Below, in pieces: positions 1-12,080 of a stretch of DNA of 64,000 nucleotides. The notes under the pieces were generated by a model, which worked only from the letters and a program-made list of their open reading frames with translations, did not search any database and was not told the origin of the DNA. The stretch's first letter is position 1, and each line of letters begins with the position of its first letter. Source of the DNA: Gnetum montanum (Eukaryota; Streptophyta; Gnetopsida; Gnetales; Gnetaceae); assembly GCA_015680685.1 (NCBI GenBank), contig MNCI01016563.1, positions 62,001 to 126,000 of the forward strand. Direction: 5' to 3'. The position numbers and the translations under genes are program-made.

Positions 1-1487
1 GTATTGTAAACAAGGTGTAAACAAAGCAAACAATATAAATGGAAGGCAATAATGAATTGTATTCTATTGCTTAACAAGAACATGCACTGGTTAAAGTGTA
101 GTTGCGTATTTGGATGGAAAGTTAAGTGCTAAGCCTCGGAATGATGTGTTTACAGGTGCTTGGATGCTAGGAGTCATGTGCCCCTGAGCATCCAAAGTTT
201 GCTGGTCAATGATCCCAAAGCCGTCAACCTTCAAAATTTCCAACCCTGTTTATGTGAATTGATAGGATATTTATAAGGTTTGGCTAGGCTTGGGTGCGGA
301 ACTCATGGATGGAATCAATGGTTGAGAAATGAGAAGAAAATGGATCATGTGACACGTGTTTGATGGACAGTTGTGTGTGAGTTGGACGCGCGTGAGCAGG
401 TTACATTTTTGACCGGATGCATTGTATTTTACAACATGTATTGGCTTACACAAGCTAGCTTATGCCCATAGAAGTAGATACAATTTGGAACGTAAGAGCT
501 TGACTGGCTCACAAATGATGAAAATTTACAATGAAACAACACGAAAAATTGACTCTGGCTCGCTTGGAACTTTTCAATCCTTGAATTGACTACTGCAAGG
601 TGTTGATGTCAGTGGTTCTATGGCTATTTGAGGTATTTTTTCTCACAAAAGCTCCTAGCATGAGTTGATTTTGTCTTGGCATGTCCTCAGCATTTGTTTG
701 ACATGCTTTTGATTTGGCATGATTAGTACTCACGCTGGTCTCACGTTGTACTCATGTTGCCAGCATGACCTCAATGTGACCTGAGGAAAATGATGCATTT
801 CACACTAATTTTTGATCTTTGAAGCCTATTCTTTGAGTGCAACAATTGCCTAGCTGTGATTGACCCTGAGAGTGAACTACATTTTGAAAATTGAGCTTGA
901 GTGTGTCTTGTTTTAAGCCACTTTTGGTGGCTCACGCTGGACTCACGTTGTCAGTGTGAGGTTAGCGTGAGTAACAAAATCTTTGTGATTTTGGAACTAA
1001 AGTCTGGAATTCTGGAGGCTGGGACTTGAAGTAGTCATCAATGGACCTTGAGGGTGACTTGCATGTTGAAGTCAAATGATTTTAACTTGGTTTTAAGGCT
1101 CTTGGAGTTGCTCACACCGGGCGTGATCTGCACTCATGTTGTACTCACGTTGCCAGCGTGACCTTAGCATGACCACAACATGACCTGGAAAAATTTGTGC
1201 AATCTGGCCTAAAATATGAACTCCTGAATGCTGAAACTTGAAGTGGACAATAGTGACCCTTGAGGATGACTTGCACTCTCAGATTGAAACATCTTTAACT
1301 TGATCTTGAAGTCGTTGGAGTTGCTCACGCTGAGGGCAAGCTAGCTTGACAAGCCGAGTATGAGCAAGCTGGCTTGATAAGCCGAGCGTGAGTTACATGC
1401 CTTAGTCAAATTTTTGCCTCCTAAACGCTCAAAATAGTCTGAGTTGTTCTTGTTTCAAAGTGTTAGGCTGAAATTAGTGGTGTTTCA
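1..1487 (-). repeat. 3' LTR of Element 1 (partial)
   Basis: This segment matches 16543-18017 almost throughout, ending in the same GTGTTTCA terminus (TGAAACAC on the element strand). About 254 bp of the LTR must lie left of the window. It is rich in copies of CAGCGTGA/TCACGCT-type words (for example 725-790, 930-975, 1105-1180) and holds two copies of a CAAGCTAGCTTGACAAGCCG-like unit at about 1336-1395. Confidence 0.85.
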
Positions 1488-1500
1488 TTGGCCCCTCTTT
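1488..1500 (-). other. Polypurine tract of Element 1
   Basis: Read on the minus strand this is AAAGAGGGGCCAA directly followed by the LTR start TGAAACAC. Its position between integrase and 3' LTR fits the second-strand priming site of LTR retrotransposons. Confidence 0.7.
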
Positions 1501-2660
1501 GTTGCCATCTAGAGGAATCCACTCAAGAGGCATTGACAAAGAAGTACAAAAGACCATGACCAACCAAGTACCAAGCATTGTCCGTCGGCCCCTAGTTGGA
1601 CGTCATCGCATCATGTTCAAAATAAATGGGATTGGGGAAGTGTAGTTGAAGATGCAAGGGGATTGGTTGTAACTGTGGAAATCAAGAGTTGATCAAGGGT
1701 TATAATTGCTGTTGGAATTGTGGCAGAGGAATGTTCTCATGTGAAAAAACCATATTTTTGGTTCTTGTCAATAGCCAATGTTTAACAAACTCGGAACCAA
1801 GACATAGGAGGTGCGTTCTTTGGAGAAAAGGGACTCTTGTAGAGTGTTTATGGGAGCCCGTTGTAAATAGCCAAAGCCATAAGATGATGTGTGACATGAT
1901 CATTTAAAATACAAGTGTAACTATTTCTTCAAGACAATTGCCTTCCTACCTGGGGCTTGTATGAGAAGAGCCAATGGTCTTTGGTCTATGAAGTCGACGG
2001 GGTCATGAAGACCTTTTCCGTGCATTTTGCTCTTTGATGTTTTTGTTCTTTTTCTTTTTGTTTGTTTTTCTTTTCTATTTTTTTTTGTTTTTGTTCTTTT
2101 TGGAAGAGAGATTGCTTTTAGTGCTATACTTGTGCTCATGCTTTTGCATTTGTATCATGTACCGTGCACTACATTTTGCATTGCAAATTCTTAGAGAAAC
2201 ACAGTGTGCAACAGTGTATCAAGAGTTTTGAGGTGAATAGAATGTATCAAGGGGGTGTAGTTGAATAGGATAAGGGGAACATGATGGGGAATAGGGAATG
2301 TATCAAGAGTTGGGAATGTACTCATGAATGAATTGATTAACCTAGTTATGTGCGTCAGGAAGAATGTGATACCTTGACGTCATGACGAAGTGCATCTGTG
2401 CACGAATGCCTCAGGTGTGTCATCTTGCAAACACAACTCCAAGAAGACAAGAAAATCCACAAATGATTCAGTTAACTAAGTACTTTAAACTTGAAAACAA
2501 CCAAGGAGATAGAGCCAGGGTGTGCAATTTCAAAGCAGACAAAATCATGAACAAAATCAGCTTCATCAGGGTCCATGAGACAAATTATGCAACAAGTCTT
2601 TGTGGAACACGTACACCCAATTGTAGCAACATATCTTTTCAAGTATCTCCTGATTGTCGA
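1501..2660. other. Element 1 3' untranslated region, no gene seen
   Basis: I see no coding similarity on either strand. A strongly T-rich stretch lies at about 2035-2105 (A-rich on the element strand). Short open frames here are low-complexity translations of that tract. Confidence 0.5.
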
Positions 2661-2664
2661 TGAT

Positions 2665-3010
2665 GTCGCCAGTTTATAGTCTTAGCGGACTATTGTGAGT
2701 TAGTTTCACGTCATAACCCTTTGGACGATGCCAGTTTAGCGTCGTAGCGGATGGTGCATTGCTAGTTTATAGTCGTAGCAGACTATGAAGAGGCAAACTA
2801 GTTTATAGTCTTAGTGGACTTTGCATGCTAGTTTCATGTCATGGTGGAAAAATATGGCAGTTTAGTGTCATACTAGACGGAGCTCTATGGTGTCAGTTTA
2901 CTGTCATGACTCCACAACACTCTGTGGTGCCAGTTTCAAGTCATAGCCCCAGGACCGCTCTCTGGTATTAGTTTTAGGTCATGATGTTAGGACCGTTACG
3001 TACCTTAGGT
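2665..3010. repeat. Motif cluster I: about ten copies of an AGTTTAxxGTCATAxxxGAC-like word
   Basis: The words AGTTTATAGTCTTAGCGGAC, AGTTTAGCGTCGTAGCGGA, AGTTTATAGTCGTAGCAGAC, AGTTTAGTGTCATACTAGAC and degenerate relatives recur every 30-45 bases downstream of the integrase frame. The same word recurs in two other non-coding places in Element 1 (6575-6675 and 12440-12705). Function unknown. Confidence 0.7.
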
Positions 3011-3225
3011 TCATCAGACATAGTACCATTTCAGGTACAGGTGATTTGTAGGATTAGCGAACTCATTCCCATCCATGTCAGCAAGTTTGAATGTCCATTA
3101 TTGTACACCTTGGTGACTAAGTAAGGCCCTTCCTAGTTAGCTGAGAATTTATCTAGATGTTCATAGATGGCCTTAAGGACTAGGTCTTCTTCCTTAATCG
3201 GGTGCTTATGCAGATCATGTTTGTG

Positions 3226-4488
3226 TCATTGCTGTTGTTGTTTCTGGTACCACTCGATCTGATCAAGCATTTGTACACATTCCTCCTCCACTGAGTTAAG
3301 GTCAGCAATGTGCAGTTCATTGCTTTGGCTTTCATCGATGAGGCCTGAGAGAGCTATTCGCAATGAGGGAACCTGTAACTCCAAAGGTAAAATAGCTTTA
3401 GATCTATATACAAGACTATATGGAGTTTTACTTGTAGGTGTTCGATGTGTCGTTCTGTATGCCCACAATGCATAGACTAATTGTTCATGCCATCGCCTCT
3501 TGATCTGATATAGCATATTTTTAAGCACCATGATGACATTTTTGTTTGTAACCTCCGCTTGAGCATTGCTTTGTGGATAGTAAGGTGACGAGAATGCATG
3601 TTTAATACCCAACCTTTCACAGAAACGTTTAGTATTCGAACTACCAAAATGTGGCCCATTGTCGGTAACAATGGTAATTGAAATACCAAAATGGGTCACG
3701 ATGTTTTCTAGTATAAAAGTGCAAACATGTTTATAAGTGGTCTTGCTAAGGGGAATAACTTCTACCCATTTTGTAAAGTATTCAATTGTAGTGATAATGA
3801 AGTTATGCCCTGCGGAAGATGGTGGCATTATCGGTCCAATAATGTTTAATCCCCATCTTTGGAATGGCCATGTGATTTGTGTTATGTGCAATTCGTTAGG
3901 CAGCACATGTATTAGGTTACCATGCCTTTGGCAAAGGTCGCATGTCCTGACCTTCGAGAAGCAATCGTACTCCATGTGTGGCCAGTAGTAGCCCAAGCAC
4001 CTAATCATTGTTGCCATTGCTTTGGGTGCTATGTGCCCTCCACAAAGTCCTTCATGGACTTGTTCTACAATCGTTTGACTGTTGATGCTACTAACACACA
4101 TCAATAGAATGCCTTCATAGGATTTGCAACACAATGTCTCTCCTATTAATGCATATTGCTGAGAGCGTTTTTGCATTGCGTCCTTTTGAGCGTTTGTCAA
4201 ATGTTGTGGAGGTTCGCCTTGTAAAAGGTACTCTTTTATGTCATCGTACCATTCTATTGTGTGTGTTGTGCTAACGGATGCTATGGGAATTTCATCGAGA
4301 GCGTTGGTTATAGGTTTGAAAAAATTTGTTATAGAGCTAGGCAATGCATGAAACATTTCAGGTGTCATGTTTAGGGCTAGTGTAGCAAGTGCATCAGCAA
4401 TGGTGTTTTTGTTTGTATGGACATATTGTATATCCATGTTTACTAATTGCTTCAGTAGATGTTTGGTCAAATCACAATATGGTTGCAA
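3226..4488 (-). pseudogene. Integrase (with tail of second RNase H) of Element 1
   Basis: A 420-codon uninterrupted frame. Residues 1-45 are the end of the second RNase H (NTIADALATLA). Residues 145-186 form the integrase H-H-C-C zinc region (HEGLCGGH ... CDLCQRHG). The catalytic core follows: WGLNIIGPI around residue 215, TDNGPHF with D276, and E312 in QAEVTNKN. The family expects Asp at position 215 (WGLDxIGP) but Asn is encoded, so the catalytic triad is broken although the frame is open. The product would insert element cDNA into host DNA in the nucleus. Tat-lineage membership is supported by the LWAYRTTHRTPTSKTPYSLVY segment. There is no chromodomain. The frame stays open while neighbouring pol parts carry stops. 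Confidence 0.88.
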
Positions 4489-5278
4489 ATGGAAAGCCTT
4501 GCATGCGTAAACTTCTGTGACTTAATTAATGACTAACTGTGAATCACCTCAAACTATGATATGTGCGATTCCCGAAGTCAATGCTGCCTAAAGACCTCTA
4601 AGAAGACCTTCATATTCTACCATGTTATTGGTACAAGGAAAGGTCAATCGGTAGGTGAAGGGTCAAATTTCTCCATAGGGGTATGTTAAAATGGCTGTAA
4701 TACTTCCTTCTTAGGATCGCCTTGTAGTTATTAGGTACGGTATCTATACTATTAACATTCTTGTTGGGGAATTCAAGGTTAATCGTTACTTGATCATGTG
4801 TTGGCGAGACGGTCAATTGTGTGACTATTGCTTGACCTTTTGTGGAGGATTGAGCAACATAGTATAGGTCAAACTCTACAATCATTGCTTTCCATCTAGC
4901 TATCCTACTCGACTCATAAATGTTGTTAGTGATGGTGCGGAGTACATTATTCTTGCAAATGATGTAGACTTAATTACGGAAGAGAGAATGCCACCATTTC
5001 TTCAAGGAGAAAACAAAGGCAAGGCATGATCACTCCACGTCATTATATCATTGTTCATAGGCAATTAGAGTGTGGCTTAGGTAATATATGGGGATCTCAA
5101 TTTCATCTTTACATTTTTGGCAAAGCATCGATGCAATGGAAGAATTGAAAGTTGCAAGGTATATGTAGAAGGATTTATCGCTCTGTGGGTGATAAACAAT
5201 TGGCAGTTGAACCAGCTGTTACTTTATGTTCTCAAATGCTTCCTGGCACTATTGAGTCCATTGGAAATGCACATTCTT
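4380..5278 (-). pseudogene. Dual RNase H region of Element 1 (RNase H1 plus archaeal-type RNase H)
   Basis: Downstream of reverse transcriptase on the minus strand, the first RNase H is recognisable at about 5250-4860 (ATFNSSIASMLCQ, then a YLSHTL-like motif and an AYEQ/YNDVEW segment), followed by a linker frame at 4885-4625 (YYVAQSSTKGQAIVTQL). A second RNase H core follows at about 4690-4380 (EYEGLLRGLQAALTSGI, then GDSQLVIN). A second RNase H before integrase is the hallmark of the Tat clade. Several stop codons interrupt the region, so it is a pseudogene. The role would be removal of template RNA during reverse transcription in the virus-like particle. Confidence 0.7.
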
Positions 5279-6022
5279 TCATAATAGGTGTTGCATGGGT
5301 CTCAACTTATCCGTCAGCCTTTCGCTAAAGTGTCTAATGAATTGCAGCCTACCTTGACGACGTAGTTCAGTAAGATTTTTTGGTGGTTGCATGTTAATTA
5401 TTGCCTTAACCTTATCAGGGTCTACCCATATCCTTGTTTCAGAGACTACAAAGCCAAGCATTTTTCCCATTTTGACACCAAAGAGACACTTCTTTAGATT
5501 GAGTCTAAGGTCGTATTTGAGACAACTTTTAAGCACTAGGTCTAGATCTTTTGCATGTTGTTCGGTTGTTTTCGATTTAACCGCGATGTCATCAATGTAA
5601 TCATTGAGCAAATTGAGCATGTAATCACTAAATATATATGTCATAGCTCACTGATATGTAGTGCTTGCATTTTTAAGACCAAACAGCATCATCGTATAGT
5701 AGAATGTACCCCAAGGTGTCATAAAGGTGGTTCTGAGTTGATGTTCCGAATTGATTCTTATTTGATTGTATCCTGAAAATCCATCCATAAAGGATAATAG
5801 TGCATGCTCAGTAATTGTGTCAATAAGTTGTTCGATGCTAGGTAGCAGGAAGTCATCCTTTATAGTGGCTATGTTGAGATCACGGAAGTCAATGCATATG
5901 CGTATACTACCGTTCTTCTTAGGGACTACGACAATGTTTGATACCCAGTCGGAATAGTCAACAGCTCCGATGAAGCTGACTTGGTAGAGTTTTGTCATTT
6001 CAGCACGGACTACTAACACCAC
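5279..6022 (-). pseudogene. Reverse transcriptase of Element 1
   Basis: Two consecutive frames in the same phase, 6022-5648 and 5644-5279, separated by a single TGA. The first has SDWVSNIVVVPKKNGSIRIC, IDFRDLN, FMDGFSGYNQI and TPWGTFYY. The second has the catalytic YIDDIAVKS box, LRLNLKKCLFG and LGFVVSE. The TGA replaces the Arg of the nearly invariant YQRAM, so it is a CGA-to-TGA change. Apart from this stop the polymerase motifs and active-site Asp residues look intact. It belongs to the Tat-type Ty3 reverse transcriptases. Confidence 0.88.
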
Positions 6023-6071
6023 CTAAAGTCTAACCTTTCGTGCCTTTTCCTTCACCAGTTTGACTTTTGCA

Positions 6072-6455
6072 TCAAGAATGATGTTGTGTTGGATGATTCG
6101 GGGGTCTAATCCTGGCATGTCGATATATGACCATGCAAATGTTTTTATATTGTCTTTCAGTACTCGAGTGATCGACAAGTTGCGAATCTAGTAGGGCACT
6201 TAATTTCAATGTCTTAGTTTTCTCATTAGATGTAGTAATGGGGACTTCAACAAGAGGATCTTCAGTGATATTATCGGCCTCTAGATCTAAAATCTTAGCC
6301 ACATTTTTAGACCAATCCGACATTTCCTGAGTGGAGGCTATTAAATTAGTATAAGCGTATGGGTCTAGATCCAAGGATTCTAGATTGATTGCCCTTTTTA
6401 CTTCTTTGTGTGGTCCATTGAGAGACAATGTTGAAAAGATATTCTTTGTGGCCAT
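6072..6455 (-). pseudogene. Pol linker upstream of reverse transcriptase, Element 1
   Basis: A 127-codon frame with no domain I can name. It lies where the protease-to-RT linker of Tat-type polyproteins is found and runs towards the RT frame. The C-terminal end (RPPNHPTQHHS) probably marks a local frameshift. It is the last element-sense coding material before the insert that separates it from protease. Confidence 0.5.
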
Positions 6456-6574
6456 GTGCTCGCTCTTGCCAATTTAAACCAGGAGTGAAGTGAGTGACAT
6501 TTACTTGACGAAGGTGTTGTTAAATGTAAATGAGTGTTGGGTAATTAATCTATGTATTGACGAAATTGCAGAAT

Positions 6575-6675
6575 GTAGCAGTAGTTTAGTGTCATACTAG
6601 GACCATATGGCAGTTTTAGGCCATACCGAGCAGTGCATGGCAGTTTTAAGCCATATCGGTTCGGTAATATTCATG
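6575..6675. repeat. Motif cluster II (three copies)
   Basis: AGTTTAGTGTCATACTAGGAC, CAGTTTTAGGCCATACCGAG and CAGTTTTAAGCCATATCGG follow one another, the same word family as clusters I and III. This cluster closes the RT-proximal side of the insert that carries the antisense gene. Confidence 0.65.
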
Positions 6676-6679
6676 TCAC

Positions 6680-7080
6680 GTTGTATCAGGAATGAGTGTA
6701 CGGAGCATTGCTAATTTCTATCTTTCATGCAAACAATATATTTATGGGATTTTATTATCTTATGGATTTTTATGCACACCATTATGTATTTATATATTTT
6801 ATTTATTTATTTTGATTTTAACCTTTCTCCCCCCTTTTTATTTTTTGTTTTTTTTTGCAATCTTTAATATTTTGGCCTTATTCCACCAGAATAAAATAAA
6901 GAGGAATGTAAGAATGAAACAAAGATGACATAAGTAATAACATGAAGAAAAAAAGTAAACATGAAACATGGTAAATTAAATAAATAAAAATAAAGATAAA
7001 AATAAAATAGAATAGACAAATAAACCAAATTGAAAGTGAACATGGGGGTTAAAAGGGATTTTGAGGGACTTTGAGGGCGT
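6680..7080. other. AT-rich spacer, no gene seen
   Basis: A T-rich run (6780-6870) followed by an A-rich stretch (6940-7020). Nothing recognisable on either strand. Confidence 0.5.
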
Positions 7081-7089
7081 CACTTGTGC

Positions 7090-7960
7090 TAGCGTGAGTT
7101 CATGGGCATTGAGGGCATGAACAAGCTAGAGAGTGTAGCATGAGTTGTAGCGTGAGTTACAAGGTAGCCATGAAGGGCAAGGGGAAAGCAAGTCGAGGCA
7201 TAGGGAAGAGGCAAGTAAGTCTGGCATTTGTGGAGGAGAGCGAAGAGCTACTTCAGCACCTCCCTCAAGCTAGGATTCCAGCATGGGATGGAGCTCTGTG
7301 CAAGTCCGTTTCTCCTTATTTCTCTCCAGTATTTTATGCATAGCGTTAGCTAGGGTAGCGTGGTCTCTGATGGCCACTGTTTTCTGCTATATTTTTAGCA
7401 TGATTTTGGGTTTCTGTGTTGCATTTTAGGGTGTTCGGGCTTGTACTGGGGTTTATGGCTTGCTGTATTTTTGGTTTTTTTTTTCTATTTTTCTTTTTCT
7501 TCTGGTATTACGCCATCGAATATGGACTAGTTTACATTTTGTAAATAGGGCAAGCTTCAACATGAGTGTCAGGGAAAAACCCCAACATGAGTTGCAGGGA
7601 ATAGGCAGCATGAGTTTCTTGGGCACAGGCACACCGTGAGTTCCTGGGAAATGGCACAACATGAGTTCCTGTTGCAAGGCACAGCATGAGTTCTTGTTGC
7701 GGGGCACATCGTGAGTTTTTGTTATGGGGCAGGCCCCAGTGTGAGTGCCAAGGACGTGCCTAACGTGCATTGAAGGGCAGGCCCTAGTGTGATCACATTG
7801 ACGTAAACCCAGCATGAGCACCCAGGGCAGCATGAGCTGCAAGGCGGCGTGAGCGTGAGCCGCCAAGGTAGTGTGGGTGCAGGGCAGCGTGACTGTAGGG
7901 CAGTGTGAGCTACAGGGTGGCCCAGTAGTGTGAGTGCCATAGGAACGGGCTTTTTCATGA
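7090..7960. repeat. Degenerate minisatellite of AGCATGAGTT/AGCGTGAGT words
   Basis: Between about 7555 and 7940 a unit of roughly 30 bases containing (C)A(G/C)CATGAGTTCCTGTTGC AAGGCA-like sequence repeats about ten times with substitutions. Scattered AGCGTGAGTT words precede it at 7090-7165. The same core word is abundant in the LTRs and 5' leader of Element 1, which ties this block to that element. It lies about 400 bases before the first supported exon of the antisense gene. Confidence 0.6.
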
Positions 7961-8361
7961 GCAGCGTTTTCCTTTTATCATTCACAATAGTTGCTGGTAA
8001 TGTGAGCACATCCAGCTTGTGTCAAAAAATGTTTAGTCTTTGCTGGTGTTTGTGTCTATGTTGTTTATCTTTTTCTTGTTTGGACAGATGATTGTAAATA
8101 CGTTTCCACATTTCTATGTTTATGAAGAATCTATGAATGTTCGTGGTTTTATACTTGCATGTTCATTTTATGTTGCTTGTAATAAACTACTGTGTAAGAG
8201 ATTTTGATGTACCCTGGTGAGCGTTAAATACACCAAATAGATATTGGTGTCCTTGTCTTATGGGGTGGAACTATATATTATTTATGTGTTTGGTTTATGT
8301 AGTTACATATTATTTTGAGCACTTAGACTTTTTACTTACCTAAGGTTTTGGCTATATGCAG

Positions 8362-11300
8362 GGGGTCTAAACCTTCCCTCCTTGTGGTTGAGCTTGTTGG
8401 TGTACTTGCTTGGTTTGGCCCCTTTGGCCCGGATGTACCTCCTTATGACATGCACATTGGGCCTCATGTGATATGGTTTCATCTTGGTGTTAATGCATTT
8501 TGTCATTCATTTTACAAAGTTTCAACGTAGTTATATGATTTCATTTAAGTGAGCAGTTGGCCCATGATATGGTTGAAACAATGTTACCTAGATCTATACA
8601 AGACATGCTTGCCTTCATTATTGACATAGACGAGGGACTTTTTACATTTGAGGGAGGCACTCCCGAGGGTCCTAGGGATACTCGTCCCTTGAGTCGTGTA
8701 TGGGAATTGCCTACTTGTAGCCATTATAGCAGCGGTAACACACATTTTCTAGCTTTCCGTGTTGACACGCTATTCTAGAACCCACCTAGGACAATGTATA
8801 GAGTGGACAGGTATGCTCTTTTGTGCTTTGCTTAATTTTTTATTCTTAAAATTATATCGTTGTCTATGCATAAATGTTCTTCTTCTATGTAGGCTTCATT
8901 TCGATGAGAATGGGATGCATGATGACGGCAGTGGACTTGCTTAGCATGCACAGCATTGGAGGCATTCATGGTGGGCCCCACTCTTCGTGCTGTGGTACTA
9001 GACCAGAAAAAAGCTGCTATCATTGACTACCATAGGCAATTTTCAAGGGATTTTGAACACTGCCAAGTTCATGGTTGGTTGCATGAGGATTGGTCCCCCA
9101 ATAGGCCAACTTTTCCTCAGAGAGTTGATCTTGCACCTAATCTGCCTACGCCATTTACTGACGGTAAATGATCACATTCTAGATCTCATTTTCCCTTTGT
9201 TGCATCATCATGTACTATGTTTTTTCTACAGCGACCGTCTCTTCTGATGAAGTTACTATCATATCAGGGCGTACTGAGGCCACTCGTTTAATGAAGTATG
9301 GAGAGACAGAACAGTCACAACAATCGTTGCAGATGAAGGCGCCTAAGTTAATCATTAGCCATCTTACCTATGCAGGTTTGATGGACTTATTCAATAGACT
9401 GACTCCTAATATCCCAGCTACTGAAATGATTACCATTGTTGATTATTTTAGTGACAATGCTTCTCATTTCACTACGCAGGTTCGAGAAGTCAAGGTGTCT
9501 TTCCACCTGACTGCTGAGTTCCTTTCTGATCTCCTTAGTGTACCTATGGATGGCGCCCAGGTGGCAGTAGAGAAAGTGACCAAAGAAAGCCAGGTCATAA
9601 AGGAGCTTGAAGATTGGTTAGGCGTGTCTCGAGGTCCCAAAGGTTTTTCCATGTAAGATGACACGTGATCAATAGAGGTGAACTTCTTGTACCCCCTCTT
9701 TCAGGCATGGGCGTTTCCTAAATCTCTTTCTTAAGGAAGAAACCTTGGGATCGAGTCCACACGTATCATACGTGTAGTTCAAGAGACGGGCATGCGTTAT
9801 AACTAGGCACAATTTCTTGGGTCTGGCTTTCGTGGAGAGATTGTTAGATTACGCTAAAAAATTAATGCCAAGTCCCACTTCACATTTGCCTTCTTTGCAG
9901 GTTACTTACGTAGGTTTGCTGAGTTCTTAGTAGTTTATGGTGATAACCATTATATATTGAGGGGTCATTCATAGCTATCTCACCCCTAGATTCGCCATTT
10001 GTTTAACACTACCAGATCTTAGGACCCACCCAAAGGCATTGAAGAGTTAGTGTCTGTCACTACTGGGGGTGCAGCTAGTCATTCTCATCATTCCCGTGAT
10101 AGCTTGGAAATGGAACCACCTAAACTGCACACATCTCCTAGGAGAGCTGAACTTCTGATCCGTGAGACTGTTGGGAGATCTAAGGCAAAGGTGAAGAGAG
10201 TTGAATGCCTAAGGGAGTCTACCCTAGAGGTGAGACCACCAAGAGCGAAGAGGATTCGCTTTGTATTGCCACAGGAGGGTAAGTATTTTATTTTATTATA
10301 TATATATATATATATTGCGTTTTAGTTTATATGTTTATTAAATATACATATACTATATCATACTAACACTAGAATTCTAGTGTTATTAGAGAAAATTCCC
10401 GAGAGGAAAAGAGAAGCCTTAGCCCCGATGGTTGAACCAGAAGTGGACGTCACAGGGCCAAAGGAAGAAGAAAAGGAGAGGGAAGAAGCAATTGAGGAAC
10501 TCCCTATCTCGCAAGAAGGAGATGTGACAAGCATCATGGGGATGAAGCTCACTGAGGCTTTGGATGCACTTAGGCATTCAAGCAACGAGAAAGGTGTTTT
10601 CGACGGTTTCTTCGATGGGTCGTTACACCTTGGTGATCTGCCCAAGCTAACCAATAAAGGGATTTTTGGTATGTTCCTTTTAGCTTGATCCACATTTTGT
10701 ACCCTTTAACTTTTATGTGTTGTTTTTGATTATCTTGATTATTCCTAGCACCAGAGGTAGATGCTGAGGTTTCTGAGGCGCATACATCTCGGGTAGAGGT
10801 GTTAGGGTCACAGGCCCTAGTTGAGGTGACTTCCCATGCTTGTCCAATAGCTACTGACCAGTTGAGGCCATGGCTTGAAATGCCTAGTAAAATGGACTTT
10901 GTCACGGGCATCGTTAATAATATAGTTACTCACCTACAAAAAGATCATCCAGAACTAGGTATGTGTATGTTACGTATTATGCTAAATGTCTGGGTTTATT
11001 GTGTTTCTTTGCGTTCGTTGTTAATTACAGCTAATTCATGTGTGTGGTACTTATACTTGTAGGCACCAAGCTTCAATGAGATCCTTCTGAGGCCATTCAT
11101 ATTGATTCCCTCCCTAAATTGCCAGGGAATATTGAACAAGTCCCTAGAAAGGTTTATGATGCAATTTCCGATTGCATCGTACAAAACACTAAGTTGCTCT
11201 GGACTTGTAGGCGTTCAATTGAGTACCTATGGGACGAGGTGCACTCATTGAAGGAAACATTGGCAAAGGAGAGAGAGGAAAAGAGGGATCTTCAATCCCA

Positions 11301-12080
11301 TTATGATTTTGCTACTTCAAGGCTATTTGGTAATAGTACTTTACGCACATCTAAGATCACCTATGTGCGTTACTAGACAGTTTTGAACAGCAAAGTATAG
11401 GTGACACGGGATTTAGCCGAACAAAGGGCACAGATGGATTTGCTGAACAGGGAATTTCATGATTGAAAATCCTTTGCTGATAAAGTACGTAAGTGGGATC
11501 AAGATCAAAATGATCACAAGCACCAGTACAGAAAGTGGTTAAAGGAGGAATCAGTTAAACATCACTGGATGGAAATGTTCATTCCTGGACTAGTCTTGCA
11601 TCCTGCTTACGATAGGTTTGTCGAGTGCACTGAAGTGGAGGGATCTCTTGAGAGAACCATTTCCACCACTTTTGGGAAGGCTTTGACAGGCATGTTCTCT
11701 TTTGAGCATCCTACTTGGACCTCGGTGGACAAGGGTAAAACCTTGGCCAATATTGACCTTGGTCTAGAGGAGGATTGAGAAAATGTACCTGAGGAGGAGA
11801 TTTTGCGATGCTTGGAGGCCATTCTAAGGCCTTATTCTCCTATGAGTGTTTTATTATGGTGCTTACTTTTGTATGGTTTTATTGTTTTTAGTGTTAGTGT
11901 TACTTTTTCTTCCAGGTTTTGTATTTCATGAGTTGCGTTGCTATGCTTACCTGTTTGTTTGTTTTTCGTTCTATTGTAGGGACCTAGTAATGATGAGGTT
12001 GCCCTAGTGGAGTGGGAGTGGATGATGAGGAAGATTTTTGGAGCCAGCCCCCTCATAGTACTGATGTATGAGCTAATTGT
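8362..12080 (+). pseudogene. Multi-exon gene of unknown function, antisense inside Element 1
   Basis: The plus strand carries a chain of coding-like blocks separated by short GT-AG introns. Supported blocks are about 8362-8518, 8557-8810, 8893-9163, 9232-9652, about 10040-10279, 10373-10668, 10749-10958, 11063-11329 and 11401-11830, with a possible last block at 11979-12080. Joining across introns 9164-9231, 10280-10372, 10669-10748 and 10959-11062 keeps the reading frame exactly, which is hard to explain by chance. Recognisable stretches include VSFHLTAEFLSDLLSVPMDG (about 9500), an acidic Glu/Lys-rich segment (about 10440-10510) and a coiled-coil-like stretch (about 11190-11330, 11400-11560). 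A few stops (8774, 11077, 11467, 11776), most explicable as CAG-to-TAG or CGA-to-TGA, and a frame change near 8945 suggest decay. The family is unrecognised. A faint likeness to plant mobile-domain or transposon-associated proteins is only a guess. Being antisense to the element, its introns would survive retrotransposition. Confidence 0.6.
10299..10315. repeat. TA dinucleotide repeat in an intron of the antisense gene
   Basis: A short (TA)n run inside the predicted intron 10280-10372. A similar one is at about 12212-12228. Confidence 0.8.

Noticed and set aside
6692-6928. 78-codon hydrophobic frame
   Set aside because: Low-complexity translation of a T-rich tract. The same applies to 2034-2231.
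8362-12080. Plus-strand gene as part of a separate nested LTR element
   Set aside because: No LTR pair, primer site or target duplication was found around 6.7-12.4 kb, although a small non-autonomous insertion cannot be excluded by eye.
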